Part shown: in pieces, positions 1-9,423 of the stretch
How positions within the stretch are numbered: position 1 is the first letter of the stretch
How the letters are laid out: every line of letters starts with the position of its first letter
Origin: Symbiodinium natans
Taxonomy: Eukaryota; Sar; Dinophyceae; Suessiales; Symbiodiniaceae
Direction of reading: 5' to 3'
Length of the DNA: 32,500 bases
Assembly: GCA_905221605.1 (NCBI GenBank)
Contig: CAJNDS010002830.1
Span: 1-32,500, forward strand
The notes under the pieces: generated by a model
Database searches by the model: none
Told to the model about the DNA's origin: nothing
What the model saw: only the letters and a program-made list of their open reading frames with translations
Made by a program: the position numbers and the translations under genes

Positions 1-183
1 CCCCCCTCCCCCACGATGAAATGGTTCGTGGGTAGGATGGTCCATGACAGAGTGACGTTGGAGGACAAGGCTTGCTGATGAAAAATGTAAACTTTTTATT
101 TCAAAGTTTTTTGCGATTTCTGGGTGGGTGGGTTTTTTCCAAACAGCAGCTCTACTGGAGATTGCTCGACCCGGAGCTGCTGA
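1..183. other. Left edge, no gene seen
   Basis: Starts in a C-rich run and continues as unique sequence. No convincing open frame, RNA gene or repeat is visible before the telomere-like block at 184. Confidence 0.4.
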
Positions 184-230
184 ACCCTAAACCCTAAACC
201 CTAAACCCTAAACCCTAAACCCTAAATTTT
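184..230. repeat. Interstitial telomere-like repeat, CCCTAAA orientation
   Basis: About six perfect copies of the 7-mer CCCTAAA. TTTAGGG is the telomere repeat of dinoflagellates and plants. The block lies inside unique DNA, so it is interstitial rather than a chromosome end. Confidence 0.9.
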
Positions 231-410
231 AAGGGCTTCGCCCGTGTGCGCCAGCACATTTTGAGTTTGGCTTCCAAAGCGAAACTTGACAAGAAGACTG
301 GTTTCGGACTACCCCTAGATTTTTCGGATTTTTGGCCGGTGACAAAGGAGGTTTAAGTAAATTGAGCAGACGCGTGCAAGCGAGGTTTAAGTAAATTGAA
401 GAAAATGGAC

Positions 411-838
411 ACGAAGCCAATTTGTGCCTTCTGCGGCCAAGAATATGGGCCTTCTGAAGCCAATTCGGGCCTTCTGAATGAAGCCAATTGTGGCCAATTT
501 CAGCCTTAAAAGCCAGTTTGTGCCGTCTGAAACCAACCTGGGCCTTCAAAGGACTTTTGAAGCCAATTTGGGTCAAGTTGAATTTTCTGAAGCCAATTTG
601 GAACTCGCACCAATTTGGGCCTTTTGAAGCCAATTCGGGCCTTCTTAGGCCTTCTGAAGCCCAATTTAAGCCTTCTGAAGCCAATTTGGGCCTCTGAAAT
701 CAATTTGGGCTTTCTAAAGCCAATCTAGGCCTTCTGAAGCCAAATTAAACCTTCTGAAGCCAATTTATGGCTTTCTGGAGCCAATTTGGGCCTTCTGAAT
801 GTAGGCTTTCTGAAGCCAATTTTAGCCTTTTGAAGTTA
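411..838. repeat. Degenerate 20-bp minisatellite
   Basis: About 20 imperfect copies of a roughly 20-bp unit whose core reads CTTCTGAAGCCAATTTGGGC. Because the period is not a multiple of three, the reading frame shifts from copy to copy. Open frames on both strands here are repeat artefacts (for example EAQIGFRRLKLGFRR on the minus strand). A short direct duplication of GAGGTTTAAGTAAATTGA lies just upstream at about 348-405. Confidence 0.85.
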
Positions 839-959
839 ACCCAACTTCGAGCTTTTTATTTTCACATTCGAGCAGGCTAACAAAAACACAAACTAGCTAA
901 CAAAAAAGCATCTTGCAATTCGGGGCGTGGCCCATAAGAAAAAAATTGTAAAATGGATG

Positions 960-1171
960 AATTTTACCTGGGCGCCGGCTACGCTGGCGGATCCTAAACT
1001 CAGGGCCTAGGCCGCCTCCCTACGTTGGGGGGCGGCGCTCAAGCCCTTCGACACCCAGGTCGCTCGCCTGCGGTAGCGCCCACGATGGGGAACACGTTCA
1101 TTCTTGTTGGGACCAATACTGGTCCCCTATAAATAAAAAGGTGAGGTGAGGTGAGGTGGTGAGGTGAGGTG
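960..1171 (+). mobile_element. Retroelement-like 3' end with hairpin and GGTGA tail
   Basis: A GC-rich body ends in a perfect hairpin: a 7-bp stem GGGACCA (1109-1115) and TGGTCCC (1120-1126) around the loop ATAC. This is followed by TATAAATAAAAA and then six to seven GGTGA-type pentamers (1140-1171). A terminal stem-loop followed by an A-rich or simple-repeat tail is the usual 3' end of SINEs and some LINEs. The elements near 2401-2493 and 8790-8886 also end in CCTATAAATAAA, which suggests a related 3' tail. No 5' end, internal promoter or target duplication was identified, so the family is unknown. Confidence 0.4.
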
Positions 1172-2358
1172 AGCATCGACCGAAGCACGAGCCTGGCCTA
1201 ACAAAAAGGTAGCCCCTCCGGCGCAAGGCCTAAAGAGCAAACCCCAGCAACACAACGCGCAGGAACAGCAACGGGGAACAACAACACGAAACGCACCAGA
1301 CGGACGAACGAGCGAACGAACGGAAACAGTCGTTTGCCGACTTTTCCCAGCCCCTTTCCCTGGCACAGCAGCAGCGACGGTAAACGGGGGCGCACCGCGC
1401 GACCGGTCTTCATTCCCAGACCCGCGAGATGTCACGTGTCGAGAGCGGCTGCGGGCACGTCGGCTCCCAGATCGGCCGCGCACACCGGAACCGCGAGCAC
1501 CGCTCGCCCGGTGTGCCCTGCGCCGCTGCCTCTGCCGGCTTTTTGAGGTGGATGAGCTCCTGCGCCCGCGACCACCACGGCGTCCGGAGTGGACCCCACT
1601 CCCGCCATTTCGGTGGATTACAAGCTCTCTTGTCGAACCCAGCGCTTGCTCCGCCATGGCAAGCCCGAGGCTTAGGGCCCTCGCACACATTTGGTGATCC
1701 ATGGCTAAGGAAGGACGATGCCGGGAAAGGTCAAAACTGCACGACGATCGAATTTTGGCTCTGGGGCTTGGGGTGACGGTCGGGGGCTAGGAACTGCATT
1801 CTCTAGATGTTCCACCGCAGCCAACAGGGGTCCTGTTTCTTTCTCTCAAGCAATCCGACTCTCTCCCATCTACTTGCAATGTTGAATATTGCCAGCTCTA
1901 TTGCCAGCCTGAGCCTTCCCTCAATCTTAGCCCGCCTAGGCACGGACTACTTAATGCCAACCTCGCAGACTTCAAGCTAAAGGGAGGTGAGCTCCTCACA
2001 TGAGCGGCAGGACTTGGAGATTCTAGTTGCCCTTTTCCACCCAAGATCCAGAGGTGACAGGATGGAAGCGCCTGCGCAAACCAAAAAAACAAGAAAAACA
2101 AAGAGACCAATCATTGCGCATATATAGCTCAATATCCATGTATCGCTGGAGCCGCGGGACGAAGACGCGGCACTGCCCATCCACTTCCCCGCTCCTCTAC
2201 GTAGGGTCCTCCCAAACGCAGCATCCAGCAGGGAAGCCAGCGCTCCAGTATCCGGCACTATCGCCCTACTGCCCCCCCAATGGACCACCAACTGGGTGCT
2301 CGTCGGACTGAAAACAGACAGAGGGGCAAAGAAAAGAGAAAGAAAAGGAAAGGAACAA
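1172..2358. other. GC-rich stretch without a recognisable gene
   Basis: Several overlapping open frames exist on both strands (for example minus 1127-1702 and plus 1429-1776). They are rich in Arg, Ser, Ala and Gly, carry no motif I recognise, and look like products of high GC content. An A/G-rich run at 2310-2358 leads straight into the left breakpoint of the tandem duplication. Confidence 0.4.
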
Positions 2359-2400
2359 AAACAAGACAAAACAAACCAAAACGCACACCAAGACGCACAC

Positions 2401-2493
2401 ACCAGCCCTTAGTGCCGCCCCTGGGGTCCCAGAGGGTGAACCGGCCAAAGGGGGAGACCGGCAGCAGACCCAGGGGCCTATAAATAAAGTAAT
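2401..2493 (+). mobile_element. Retroelement-like 3' end (unit A copy)
   Basis: A region whose ends pair (CCCCTGGGGTC near the start, GACCCAGGGGCC near the end), followed by TATAAATAAAGTAATA. The organisation, a terminal stem and then a TATAAATAAA tail, is the same as at 1109-1139. It looks like the 3' end of a SINE or LINE; the family is not identified. Unit B has a counterpart. Confidence 0.4.
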
Positions 2494-2912
2494 ACCCCCC
2501 TTGGGCGCTGGCCTTTTTGGCGGGGTACCCCCCGCCGGGCTCCCAGGCCACGAGGACCCGGACCCCCCCACCCCCAGAAACCACCTCAGCCCCTCCGCCC
2601 CTTGGGCGCTGCCTGGGACCCCCCTAAAACCCATCTGGGACCATGCTGAAACCTTCCCATTGCCCTGACCTTCAGATTTTCTGGGACCCCCTCCTGAGAC
2701 CCCCTCCCACCCCTGGAACCTGTCTAGGACCTTCCTTGAAACTCGCCTGGGATTGGCAGTAGGCAAGGTGGCTTTGCCGCCTTAGACAGCGTGGGGTGGG
2801 AGAAAGGTGTTAGATGGCCCTCCACAATCGGGCCAGAGCTGCTCTTCGCACCTGACGAGGCTTTCGAGCCTTTGCTGCATCCAACCTTCACAGCATCTAT
2901 GCCATATTACAG
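2494..2912. other. C-rich sequence with TGGGACCCCC motifs, no gene
   Basis: Loose repeats of TGGGACC followed by C runs, with no coding signal. The corresponding part of unit B (about 8887-9310) is shorter in places and carries extra telomere-like inserts. Confidence 0.4.
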
Positions 2913-2955
2913 CAAACCCTAAACCCTAAACCCTAAACCCTAAACCCTAAACCCT
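2913..2955. repeat. Interstitial telomere-like repeat (unit A)
   Basis: Five to six CCCTAAA copies between ATTACAGCA and CTACCCAGTGG. Its counterpart in unit B is at about 9311-9358. Confidence 0.9.
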
Positions 2956-3457
2956 CTACCCAGTGGGGGACCGACCTCTGGTCCCAAGATTTCTTTCGAC
3001 GATAAACGATCTCCAAATAGACATCTCAGCTGGAGATCAATGGGGTCGAATGTAGTTGGCAACAACCCACTCTTCAAACTTTCTCAAGTGGCGCTCACCA
3101 CGACTGTTGGGCTGACCAAGCAACCTTCTTTCTTTGAGACGTAGAATCATCGAATCATCGTCAAAACCGATCTACTTCTTTACATATCGGATCTTTTTGC
3201 ATCGCCGACTCTTCTTAAGAATTTCAGAAAGCCAGCGACCCTAATGCAGAACCCCAAATAGTAGGATCCTTGCTTTAGGGACCACTATGTAAAGCACCAC
3301 GCTCCCATATTGAAAGCCCGGTGGGATGCCAGATGGCGCCTAGAGACGGGCTTGCGAGCCCAGCACATCCGGGAGCTCCCTTGTTAAGAGCCTGTTCTTG
3401 AGATCCAAGACAAAGTCCAGATTCAGGGCATCGGCAGTGGTGGCCCACAGCATCTTC
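2956..3457. other. Intergenic or 3' flank of the 251-codon gene, unit A
   Basis: Unique sequence shared with unit B. A plus-strand frame beginning MGSNVVGNNPLF is open for 69 codons in unit B (9490-9699) but interrupted here by TAG (GTAGAATC instead of GTGGAATC). I do not recognise that peptide and do not annotate it as a gene. Confidence 0.35.
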
Positions 3458-4294
3458 TCATCCCATCGCCGTCGGCGACGAGTCGGCAAGTTCGCTGACT
3501 TCTTTTTCGAGGTAATGATAGCCTTTGCGCTCCAGCCAGGCCACTTCCGCTTTCTGTGAGTTTCCTAAGCCCTCCGAGTGGTCTAGAAATTGGCGTTCCT
3601 CCTCCGGTAGCCACGCCAGAAAGAGCCGATGCTCCTCTCGCGAAAAGGGTGATGAGCCATCTGGACCTCTCTCCTTGGAGAGGTGGTCGAGGCCATCACT
3701 CAGTGCTCTGAGGAAACCCTCTGACTTCCCAAAGTCTGCCTTCCGCCGGAAGATCTGCTCCCTTCGTAGGTGCTCGGCGCCAGCTGCTGTGAAGTCTGCG
3801 ACTTTCCCTTGGCCTTTCTTCCCATCGAAGAAGTAGACCTCGAGGGTGGCCCCCAGCTGGACCGCCTTCTCTATGTTGGCGATCCAACGAGACCACCATC
3901 GGCAACCCCAGGGCTTGGGTTCGCCATAGAGGGGCACGCACCAGCATCCGCCACTTAAGTCGCAGAGGTCCATGGTGCTGGGAATGGGGTCGTGCAGCCC
4001 AAAGTGCTCGGAACCCTCTGGCAAGAACACCACGGCTGCGCTGATGTCATCATTGCGAGCTCCAGCAACCAGCGAATCCCAGGCGGATTCGTACTTCCCT
4101 GGCCAGGAGGACACGGTGTGACGGCCCGGGAGGACGTTGCCTTCGAAGACGATGGTCCTCTGGTTGGTCTGCAACACCGCTTGGTTCAAGTCCTCCTTCG
4201 CAGGCTGGATCATGGCAGAGATTGCCTTGGCAGAGTCAAAGCCGCTGCGGCACTTCGCAAGACCATTCCTGGGCTCTTCTCGAACAGTCTTACT
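3458..4294 (-). CDS. Unidentified soluble protein gene, unit A copy
   Basis: The frame is open from just after a TAA at 4295-4297 down to a TGA at 3458. The first Met (4213) gives 251 aa; 27 further open codons precede it. I do not recognise the family. The protein has a Trp/Cys-rich middle (DLSGGCWCVPLYGEPKPWGC), then charged helical sequence with many Glu/Lys/Arg, and no signal peptide or membrane segment. Unit B encodes nearly the same protein, with two changes (Asp to Asn, Thr to Lys); three of the five base differences are synonymous. The membrane-protein gene lies immediately upstream on the same strand and in the same frame, separated only by the MITE and its two TAA target copies. This could be a separate gene, a 3' exon, or part of an ancestral fusion. 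The true start is undecided. Confidence 0.5.
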   Translation of the reverse strand, partial: SKTVREEPRNGLAKCRSGFDSAKAISAMIQPAKEDLNQAVLQTNQRTIVFEGNVLPGRHTVSSWPGKYESAWDSLVAGARNDDISAAVVFLPEGSEHFGLHDPIPSTMDLCDLSGGCWCVPLYGEPKPWGCRWWSRWIANIEKAVQLGATLEVYFFDGKKGQGKVADFTAAGAEHLRREQIFRRKADFGKSEGFLRALSDGLDHLSKERGPDGSSPFSREEHRLFLAWLPEEERQFLDHSEGLGNSQKAEVAWLERKGYHYLEKEVSELADSSPTAMG

Positions 4295-4297
4295 TTA

Positions 4298-4357
4298 GGT
4301 TACCATAATAAGAGAAAACCATCATGATATTTACTATGGATCCCTATTATGGTAACC
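4298..4357. mobile_element. 60-bp Tourist-like MITE, unit A
   Basis: Perfect 13-bp terminal inverted repeats, GGTTACCATAATA at the left (4298-4310) and its complement at the right (4345-4357), enclose a 34-bp core. TTA flanks both sides (4295-4297 and 4358-4360), the 3-bp target duplication typical of PIF/Harbinger elements. On the gene strand both target copies read TAA: one is the stop of the upstream membrane-protein frame, the other closes the downstream frame at its 5' end. The element has no coding capacity. Confidence 0.75.
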
Positions 4358-5428
4358 TTAACAGGAGCCCAGATTCAGCATCATCAGTGGCCATCGGAAG
4401 AAAACCACAGAAGATTTCAGGACCCTACAGGTCAACTCTTCCCCCCCAAAGGGAAACACGCACATGGAGCAGAGCACGAAGCAGACAAGAACCATGGCCG
4501 GAGACCAGATGATGAGCATGGCCAGCGTATGGCCATCCTCTGAGAGCCGGGAGGAGATTAGATACGCACAGAAGAAGCCCACGAAGGGAGGCGCGCCGTA
4601 GAAGATGCCAAAAATCCAAACTCGAGAGTCCTGATTCTCAGAATCATTCTCAAAGTCTACTTGGACGGCGATGCCGGCGCCCTGCTCCTCGTAGCTGTGC
4701 AGCTCGGGGTGTGCTGCTCGCACCGCGGCCTGCTAAGGGTTTCGGGTTTAGGCTGAGGGTTCCTTGTAAAGGTTCCTTTAAGGGCTCTACGAGGGTTCTG
4801 TAAGGATATTTCAAGCTTTTGTTTGTCTTTCTAGGGTTTGAGCTTCCGCCTGCAGCTGCGAGGCAGTGGCGTCGTCCGCCGCGGCCCGGAGAACGCTCAC
4901 ACAGCCCATGGCCAGGCACCACACAACCACGACCGCAGCGGCGAAACCCGAGGCCTCTGGGCCCTGGGGGCCGTCGAACATCAGCAGCTGCACGTCGCGG
5001 TGGACTGCCGCAGTGCCGAATATGATAAGACCCAACAACACTGAGATTATGAGGGATGTGCAGATGAACATCTTTCTTTGGTTCCTGATCGCTGCGCGCT
5101 TTACTTCCTCATACAGCTGCTGGCTGATCTCCTGCTTTCGTGCGCGCCTCAAAGCGGATTCCTTTCTGGCTGCTGCCTCTTCCCTTCGGATCAGTTTCGC
5201 AGCTTTCTGAGAGAAGTCGCCGAAGTCCTGGGACAACAGCAGGCTCCGACTGGCAGTGACAGCGCAGCTCCCACGAAGTCCAGGAGCGTCACGGAGACGC
5301 ACTGAGACCTTCGTGTCCGGGGACGAAAGCGCGAAGCTGCATCTGGAGCTCGGGTAGAGAACCTCAGCTGCCCAGTTCATAGGGCTCACAGAATCTAAGC
5401 TTACAGCATCTAAGAGGATAACAAGCAA
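4358..5428 (-). CDS. Four-helix membrane protein gene, two exons, unit A copy
   Basis: Proposed exon 1 is 5428-4850 (193 codons) and exon 2 is 4729-4358 (123 codons plus TAA). They are joined by a 120-nt GC-AG intron, with CTGCAG before the intron and GCCGCGGTG after it, phase 0. The product of about 316 aa has a basic, probably coiled-coil stretch at residues 72-119 (KLIRREEAAARKE onward). Hydrophobic helices lie at about 121-142, 161-180, 230-252 and 262-284, with an acidic loop (ENDSENQD) before the third. I do not recognise the family. The start is uncertain: Met17 (PMNWAAEVLY) is an alternative, and a further 5' exon is possible. Unit B keeps the frame open, with VDFEN replaced by ENSEN. 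The stop codon is itself the MITE's target-site duplication. Confidence 0.6.
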
Positions 5429-6865
5429 CCCTACGCCCTGGACCTCAAGTTTGAGAAAACCCTACACCCTACGCCCTGAACCCAAATCCCAAAAAACTAA
5501 ACCCCCAAACCCTAAACCCCCAAACCCCAAACCCTAAACCCCAAATCCTAAACCCTAGACCCTAAACCCTAAACCCTAAACCCCGAACCTCTAAAGCCCG
5601 AAAGTGTAAGGAGCTTGGGAGTCGGCGGAGCCCGGATTCACCTCCACAGCCGCTTTCAGGTCGTTGTACACCTGGTTCAGGGCTTAAATTAGGGCGGATT
5701 TAGGGTTTAGGGTTTGGGGTTTAGGGTTTAGAGTTTAGGGTTTAGGGAAAGTTTAGGTTTAGGGTCCAGGGCTTAATTTAGAGCGATTTTCGGGCTGAGT
5801 TGCTCACTCTCGCACAAGGCAGGCAAGGTTCGTTGGCTTGGGGTTTAGGGATTCTGCGGATTCCTGTTGGTGATCCTTCTAGGTTTCCTTGAAACCCCAA
5901 ACCCTGAACATGTTACCCACCTCTATTGTCTCCTCTTGCTCGCTTTTCTGGTCTTCCCTGGCTGGCATGCCGGGGACGCTCCATGGCTCACGAGGTTGAG
6001 GCATTCCTTGACGGGTTTCTTCTGGGCTTCTATTGGGGCTTCAGCGGTTCGGGATTGAAGTGCATAGAGTCAACACACGGCAAATCGATGCTTTCGGGCC
6101 AATCGTCTTCTAGTTCTTTGGGGGGGGTTCTTAAGCACATAGTAGACCGGCAACCAGGCAGTGAAACACCGAAGCAACTAAACTTGACTTAAGGTTTCAG
6201 GCCTTCGGGGTTCTGGGCTTCTAGGGTTCTAGGGCGTTTTTCTTGCCGCTCGACTAGCTAAACTGTACGTCCATATGGCAGGGTTTGGCCGTTAAGTCCT
6301 CACATTTCTCTGTGGACACTGAAGAATCATGAGTGTGGCCAAGTCCTGTTTTGACATAGCACCCTCTTCTCATGTCAACTCAGAGCCTTCCAGAGATCAG
6401 ACACCGCGATGCTAACAAACCCGAACAAGGTTTAAGGTTTAGGGTGTAGGCGTTCGAGCTGCGGGCTTAGATGCTAGGGTTTAGAGCTTATAAGGGCTTA
6501 GAGCTTTCTGCGTTGGGGTTTAGGGTTTGCGGCTGTAGGGGTTTTAAAGTTCAGGGCCTAGGGTTTTAAGGGTTTCGGGTTTGCGGGGTTAGGGTGTCGG
6601 GTCTAAAGTTTAGGGTTTGGGGTACATTAGCGCACACAAGCGAAGCCACATGACTGGGGGTTAGGGTTTGGGGTTTATGAGTGGAGTATCTTGGGTTGGT
6701 GGCATGTCGATGCGTTGCAAGGGCACTCATACTCATCTTCTTGAGGCTGTAGGCTGCTGCCCCGGGAGCCGATAGCCACAGCTCGGTGAACTTCGGCATC
6801 AACTCCCGATGCCTACAGCACCCTTCTACCGATCCCGAAACCCGAACAGACATCCCAGACCCCAA
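5429..6865. repeat. Telomere-like blocks in opposite orientations and gene-poor DNA, unit A
   Basis: CCCTAAA-type repeats with many variants occupy about 5441-5590 and TTTAGGG-type repeats 5697-5760. They are separated by about 105 bp of unique sequence, so together they look outward like the two ends of a tiny chromosome. Degenerate TTTAGGG copies recur at 6420-6680. A plus-strand 88-codon frame at 5926-6192 is identical in both units but shows no recognisable motif and is not called as a gene. Confidence 0.7.
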
Positions 6866-7012
6866 GCCCTGTCGGTGTCTGTCTGCCTGCCTCTGTATGC
6901 CTTTGTCTGTCTCTGTCTGTCTCTGCCGGTGTCTGTCCGTCTGTCTGTCTGGCTGTCTGTTTGTGTCTGTCGGTGTCTGTCTGTCTGTTTGTTTGTCCGT
7001 CTGTCTGTGGCT
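6866..7012. repeat. TGTC tetranucleotide microsatellite, unit A
   Basis: An impure run of TGTC with TGCC and TGTT variants. Open frames here (SVCLCLSVC on plus, RQTDRQT on minus) are by-products of the repeat. The unit B counterpart is at about 13384-13530 and differs in copy number. Confidence 0.9.
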
Positions 7013-7446
7013 CCACGTTCCATCGTATTGTTTGATCTACATCCAAGATAAAGAACCCAACCATCCAGCCGAAACCATCAATTCAAAGAGAAATAAGAAC
7101 ACAATACAAATACAAACCATCCAAATATCCAACCGAAATGAAACCGACAGACAAATTTGATGAAAGAGTAACAGAAAAAGGAAACTCTAATCGATTATTT
7201 AGAGAAAGATAGATCTTTGGAGCAAAGTAAATATTGAACTGTTTTCTTCTTCAGAGAATTTTTTGAACTCATTCAAGAGTTATAGCAAGTATCTGAACAT
7301 AGGCCAAGAAGATATCATTCTAACTAAATAATAGGAATGAAGTTGGAAATACATTTCATTTTGCCTGAACAGAATCGGAAAACCTGCGTCCAGATTTTAA
7401 AGTAAAGTTACATACATTTTATTTCCGAACAGGTATCATAGAATTC
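7013..7446. other. AT-rich spacer, unit A
   Basis: Distinctly AT-rich compared with its surroundings, with no coding signal. It is shared with unit B apart from small indels. Confidence 0.4.
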
Positions 7447-8025
7447 CTACGATTGGGCAGCAAGCGTCAATTGAGTGGAGGCTACGAGAAGAATCATCTG
7501 AGGACATTGTATTCGGGGGATTGAGGAAGATTGATGTATAGGAGAAAGCCATTTCCTTATTTGTTTTATGAATGTGTCTGCCCAAGTTTTGTCAAAACCA
7601 AACGCCATTGATACGATCCCAAAGAGCGATTCATCTGAGAGATCGTGAAAAGCAACTAAACCATCCTCTCTGGGCAAGCGAGTTTGCATGAGTTGCACGG
7701 CTGCAGCAGTTGATTGCAAAGCCTTCTTTTCGAAACGATGTGCCACTCTGCATTTTAGCGAGCGCCCGTCTGGCACTGCGATGACTAGACACCAATCACA
7801 ACTGGCGACGACAGATTCTTCAGAGCCTTCACGACCTCGGCTTGTCATCATCAAGACAAAGGTGCAACGACTACAGTAAACGGCCACTTGAAGCATCAGC
7901 GTGCTTGCAAATACTGTCTCGCAATATCGCTTTGTGATCTTCGTGCCGGTACGCCGGTACACCGCACCCCTGCCCCCTACCCCCTTCCACCCCCCGCCCG
8001 AAGTCCTAGGCATTTTACAACACAC
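7447..8025 (-). CDS. Unidentified exon or gene fragment, unit A copy
   Basis: The frame is open for 192 codons. The protein-like part runs from about CTFVLMMTSRG to FIKQIRKWL, roughly 110 codons; the 5' third looks like non-coding GC-rich sequence. The family is not recognised. Start and splice sites are unclear, and the segment may be an internal exon. In unit B the same frame has a 12-nt in-frame deletion (removing VPDG) and a premature TAG after FGIVSMA. The unit A version is therefore the better candidate for function, if either works. Confidence 0.3.
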   Translation of the reverse strand: MCCKMPRTSGGGWKGVGGRGAVYRRTGTKITKRYCETVFASTLMLQVAVYCSRCTFVLMMTSRGREGSEESVVASCDWCLVIAVPDGRSLKCRVAHRFEKKALQSTAAAVQLMQTRLPREDGLVAFHDLSDESLFGIVSMAFGFDKTWADTFIKQIRKWLSPIHQSSSIPRIQCPQMILLVASTQLTLAAQS

Positions 8026-8274
8026 CCCTTCGATCTATCCAATATTTTTGCTTCTGTCCCTGAATCCCTGGATGCACTGGGGCTCCTTCACCCTAAAGCT
8101 TGCGCCGATACCCTAAACCCTAAACCGTAGCGGCGCGACGATGCGCCGATACGCCGGGTGCTACGATCGCCGATACGCCGGCCGAGGTCAGGGCGCAGAC
8201 TTATCGGTGGATCGGAGTATCGGTGCGAGACCGTTTAAGCGAGGCTGGTTGTTGTCATCTTGAAAGATTTGGAG

Positions 8275-8743
8275 TCAAGTGGCAGAGAAGGGCACCACTC
8301 GTGAGGTTCTTTGGCTGAGGGGCTTTCCTCTGACCTTCAGCTCTGAAAAATTGAGAGAGGAGAAAAAAAAACTCGCAACAAGGCTCTGGGAAAGCGGTTC
8401 AACAAGTGGCCCCCTTCAATGTACTAGTCGTCCAGTATCCTAGGGAACTAAAGGTTAACCTTGAGAGATGATATGGGGATTACAACACCCAAAAAAGTTA
8501 AGAGTCTGCATGCTGGCAAGAATGCTTGATACCATGCCATGTCAGCTCTGGACGCGTGCATCCCGAAAATTCCACAGCATGGCCTCGAGGCTGATCTCAC
8601 CACAGCCACCACGCAGCGTCACCCGACTCATGGGGCCAGGCCTTCTTCAAAAAGCGATCAGCCAACAGCTGCAGCATGGAACAAGACACTCTGCTGCGTG
8701 GGCTTCCGGCACTGCAGGATCTGCGACTAATCGCACGTTCAGC
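8275..8743 (-). pseudogene. Headless 3' fragment of the aspartate dehydrogenase gene, unit A
   Basis: Three exons correspond to the last three exons of the gene at 14690-19041: 8743-8690 (LNVRLVADP), 8626-8584 (RVTLRGGCGEISLE) and 8334 downward (VRGKPLSQRTS). All upstream exons are missing because the duplication breakpoint (8752/8753) lies 9 bp upstream of the first exon, inside the intron. The last exon has Trp changed to TGA at 8275-8277, where unit B reads TGG. It cannot encode a dehydrogenase. The sequence now joined upstream is T-rich on this strand and runs into CTGCAACAG, so the exon could still be used as a splice acceptor by a read-through transcript. Confidence 0.75.
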
Positions 8744-8789
8744 CTGTTGCAGAAACAAGACAAAACAAACCAAACGCACACCAAGACGC

Positions 8790-8886
8790 ACACACCAGCC
8801 CTTAGTGCCCCCCTGGGGTCCCAGAGGGTGAACCGGCCAAAGGGGGAGACCAGCAGCAGACCCAGGGGCCTATAAATAAAGTAATA
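8790..8886 (+). mobile_element. Retroelement-like 3' end (unit B copy)
   Basis: Counterpart of 2401-2493, with the same paired ends and TATAAATAAAGTAATA tail. A telomere-like CCCTAAACCC is inserted directly after the tail in this copy only. Confidence 0.4.
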
Positions 8887-9310
8887 CCCTAAACCCCCCC
8901 TTGTTTGGGCGCTGGCCTTTTTGGCGGGGTACCTCCCAGGCCACGAGGACCCGGACCCCCCCACCCCCAGAAACCACCTCAGCCTCTCCGCCCCTTGGGC
9001 GCTGCCTGGGACCCCCCTAAAACCCCTGACCTTCAGATCCCCTGGGACCTCCCACCCCTGGAACCTGTCTAGGACCTTCCTGCAACCCCCCTGAAACTCG
9101 CCTGGGATTGGCAGTAGGCAATTGACCTGAGTTTAGGCCTAAACCCTAAAAGGAGTAGGTTAGGGTGGCTTTGCCGCCTTAGACAGCGTGGGGTGGGAGA
9201 AAGGTGTTAGATGGCCCTCCACAATCGGGCCAGAGCTGCTCTTCGCACCTGACGAGGCTTTCGAGCCTTTGCTGCATCCAACCTTCACAGCATCTACGCC
9301 ATATTACAGC

Positions 9311-9358
9311 AAACCCTAAACCCTAAACCCTAAACCCTAAACCTTAAACCCTAAACCC
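9311..9358. repeat. Interstitial telomere-like repeat (unit B)
   Basis: About six CCCTAAA copies including one CCTTAAA variant; counterpart of 2913-2955. Confidence 0.9.
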
Positions 9359-9423
9359 AGTGGGGGACCGGCCTCTGGTCCCAAGATTTCTTTCGACGAT
9401 AAACGATCCCCAAGTAGACATCT

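Larger units (their letters stand above)
2359..8752. repeat. Tandem duplication, unit A (6394 bp)
   Basis: Left copy of a head-to-tail segmental duplication. It starts at AAACAAGAC within an A-rich tract (2359, matching 8753) and ends at TTGCAG (8752, matching 15274). The offset to unit B drifts from 6394 through 6450, 6448, 6463 and 6502 to 6522 because of indels, mostly telomere-repeat blocks. Over 3458-4213 versus 9908-10663 I count five base differences in 756, so the duplication is recent. The two outer flanks and the junction share no obvious microhomology. Confidence 0.95.

Noticed and set aside
184-230. True chromosome end
   Set aside because: Telomere-like repeats occur as short blocks throughout the window with unique DNA on both sides, so they are interstitial.
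229-703. 151-codon and shorter frames with repeated EAQIGF-type motifs
   Set aside because: They are read from a 20-bp minisatellite whose period breaks the frame; no gene-like flank.
1127-1702. 191-codon Arg/Ser-rich minus-strand frame
   Set aside because: High GC, overlapping frames on both strands, starts or ends in the GGTGA tail, and no domain recognised.
5926-6192. 88-codon plus-strand frame identical in both duplication units
   Set aside because: Identity is not evidence of selection when the units are about 99% identical overall. No motif was found, and it runs opposite to all supported genes.
8468-8875. 135-codon plus-strand frame crossing the duplication junction; also a plus-strand exon ending at CAG|GTATGG (15274)
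   Set aside because: The same DNA encodes dehydrogenase exons on the minus strand with clear family motifs. The CAG|GTATGG match to a plus-strand donor at the breakpoint is most likely coincidence.
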